Shown here piece after piece: positions 11,519 to 12,280 of a stretch of 12,280 nt of DNA. Both the position numbers and the translations under genes were made by a program. The notes under the pieces were generated by a model. The model saw nothing but the letters and a program-made list of their open reading frames with translations, was not told where the DNA came from and did not search any database. Within the stretch, counting starts at the first letter, position 1, and each line of letters begins with the position of its first letter. Origin of the DNA: an uncultured Oscillospiraceae bacterium (GTDB lineage Bacteria; Bacillota; Clostridia; Oscillospirales; Ruminococcaceae). The DNA lies in NCBI GenBank assembly GCA_910578965.1, contig CAJTSP010000078.1:1-12280 (forward strand), in the 5' to 3' direction.

Positions 11519-12280
11519 ATGCATCCGTTTATGCGCCGCCTGCATGGCAGCGCACGGAATATCCCCCTGCTTTACGCTATCGCTTTTTTGCAGGGCATGG
11601 TATTTTATGGGCCGGTAGCTACTCTCTACCGGCAGGCGGTAGGGGTCACTGTGTTTCAGATTACCCTCATCGAGAGCCTTTCGCTGGCCCTTTGCATCCT
11701 CTGTGAGCTGCCCTGGGGGCTGCTGGCCGAGCGCATCGGCTACAAGAACACCCTTTTGATGTGCAATCTGCTCTATTTTGTTTCGAAAATCATTTTTTGG
11801 CGCGCAGGCGGGTTTGGCGGGTTTTTGGCCGAGCGTTTGCTGCTGAGCATCGTGCTGGCCGGGCTGTCCGGCTGCGATGTCAGCGTGCTGTACCTATCCT
11901 GCCCGGAGGGTGGGAGCCAACGGGTATTTGGCCGGTACGACGCGCTGGGCACCGCCGGCCTGCTGGCCGCTGCGCTTGTTTACACACGGTTCATCGGGCA
12001 GGATTACCGGCTGGCCGGGCTGCTCACCGTCTTTTCATATGGGCTGGCGGCGCTGCTTTCGTTGGGCCTTGCCGAGGTGCGTGCGCCCGGGCAAAAGCGC
12101 GCGCCGGTTGCCCTGCAAAGCCTTTTGCGCGGGCTTGCAGGCAACCGGCGGCTGGCGGCGTTGGTTTTGGGGGCGGCTCTGCTGGCCCAGAGCCACCAGA
12201 CCATTACGGTGTTCTTAAACCAACTGCAATACCGTCGCGCCGGCCTTTCGGATGCGTCTATCGGCTATTTGTATATTTTG
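11519..12280 (+). CDS. MFS transporter, N-terminal part (runs off the window)
   Basis: Open from ATG 11519 to the last base: 254 codons without a stop. AAGGAG (11503-11508) lies 10 bases upstream. The N-terminal half shows about six hydrophobic segments, starting N-I-P-L-L-Y-A-I-A-F-L-Q-G-M-V-F-Y-G-P-V. Between TM2 and TM3 is E-L-P-W-G-L-L-A-E-R-I-G-Y-K (63-76), an MFS motif A variant in which the usual Asp is Glu. A central loop with basic residues (A-P-G-Q-K-R-A-P) precedes the second half. The S-G-C-D-V-S-V-L-Y-L-S segment fits a transmembrane helix lined with polar residues. It probably exports a small molecule or drug; no substrate can be assigned. It is divergent from the FAD/Rieske gene and has its own long leader. 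Confidence 0.88.
   Translation, partial: MHPFMRRLHGSARNIPLLYAIAFLQGMVFYGPVATLYRQAVGVTVFQITLIESLSLALCILCELPWGLLAERIGYKNTLLMCNLLYFVSKIIFWRAGGFGGFLAERLLLSIVLAGLSGCDVSVLYLSCPEGGSQRVFGRYDALGTAGLLAAALVYTRFIGQDYRLAGLLTVFSYGLAALLSLGLAEVRAPGQKRAPVALQSLLRGLAGNRRLAALVLGAALLAQSHQTITVFLNQLQYRRAGLSDASIGYLYIL

Noticed and set aside
11218..11706. 162-codon open frame on the + strand overlapping the MFS start
   Set aside because: Its start lies on the promoter -35, its sequence is not protein-like, and it overlaps the MFS gene in another frame.

Overview
The window is GC-rich, compactly coded bacterial DNA. Shine-Dalgarno sites are strong (AGGAGG type) and promoters are sigma-A-like. The gene content (ComF, Spx/ArsC-like protein, a short-Rieske FAD oxidoreductase, YcxB-like protein, CoA-transferase fermentation genes) fits a GC-rich anaerobic member of class Clostridia, plausibly Oscillospiraceae/Ruminococcaceae. 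That assignment is inferred from gene style; no marker gene is present. I see no tRNA, rRNA, CRISPR array, transposase or prophage gene.

Region 1 (1-4023, + strand) is one tight acyl-CoA operon that enters from the left. It holds the C-terminal part of a crotonase-family enoyl-CoA hydratase/isomerase, a full-length family I CoA-transferase (Glu321 in the catalytic motif), a small YcxB-like membrane protein, and three consecutive MaoC-like hot-dog proteins of about 145-150 residues. The three align without gaps over roughly their first 70 residues. Only the third keeps the Asp/His dyad of (R)-specific hydratases (D40/H45); the first has D40/S45 and the second E40/C45. This layout recalls the mycobacterial HadA-HadB-HadC dehydratase set and is the strongest candidate here for an undescribed system: a heteromeric (R)-hydratase with two non-catalytic partners. 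Crotonases and MaoC hydratases act on opposite 3-hydroxyacyl-CoA enantiomers, so the operon may interconvert them or handle an unusual acyl-CoA.

Region 2 (4024-5363) has a hairpin between the convergent operon and comF (-), then a 434-base gene-free gap. The gap holds a very good comF promoter, an unexplained palindromic block, a near-consensus + strand promoter, a terminator-like hairpin about 30 bases downstream of it, and a second leader stem-loop.

Region 3 (5364-9454, + strand) encodes a Gfo/Idh/MocA oxidoreductase (scyllo-inositol dehydrogenase-like) followed by a MATE transporter. A separate promoter then drives a xylose-isomerase-like TIM-barrel protein and an ArsC/Spx-family thioredoxin-fold protein. 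The Gfo/Idh and TIM-barrel pair suggests oxidation and isomerisation of a sugar or inositol-type compound. A strong bidirectional terminator lies at 9535-9587.

Region 4 (9607-12280) has an FAD oxidoreductase with a short C-terminal Rieske site on the - strand. It is divergent from an MFS transporter (11519 onward, + strand) that runs off the right edge. The 565-base gap between them holds the oxidoreductase promoter, a 174-bp AT-richer segment bounded by 20-bp inverted repeats (19/20 match, MITE-like), a TTGCAC/TATAAT promoter with a perfect interrupted palindrome over its -10, and a roughly 265-nt structured leader in front of the MFS gene.
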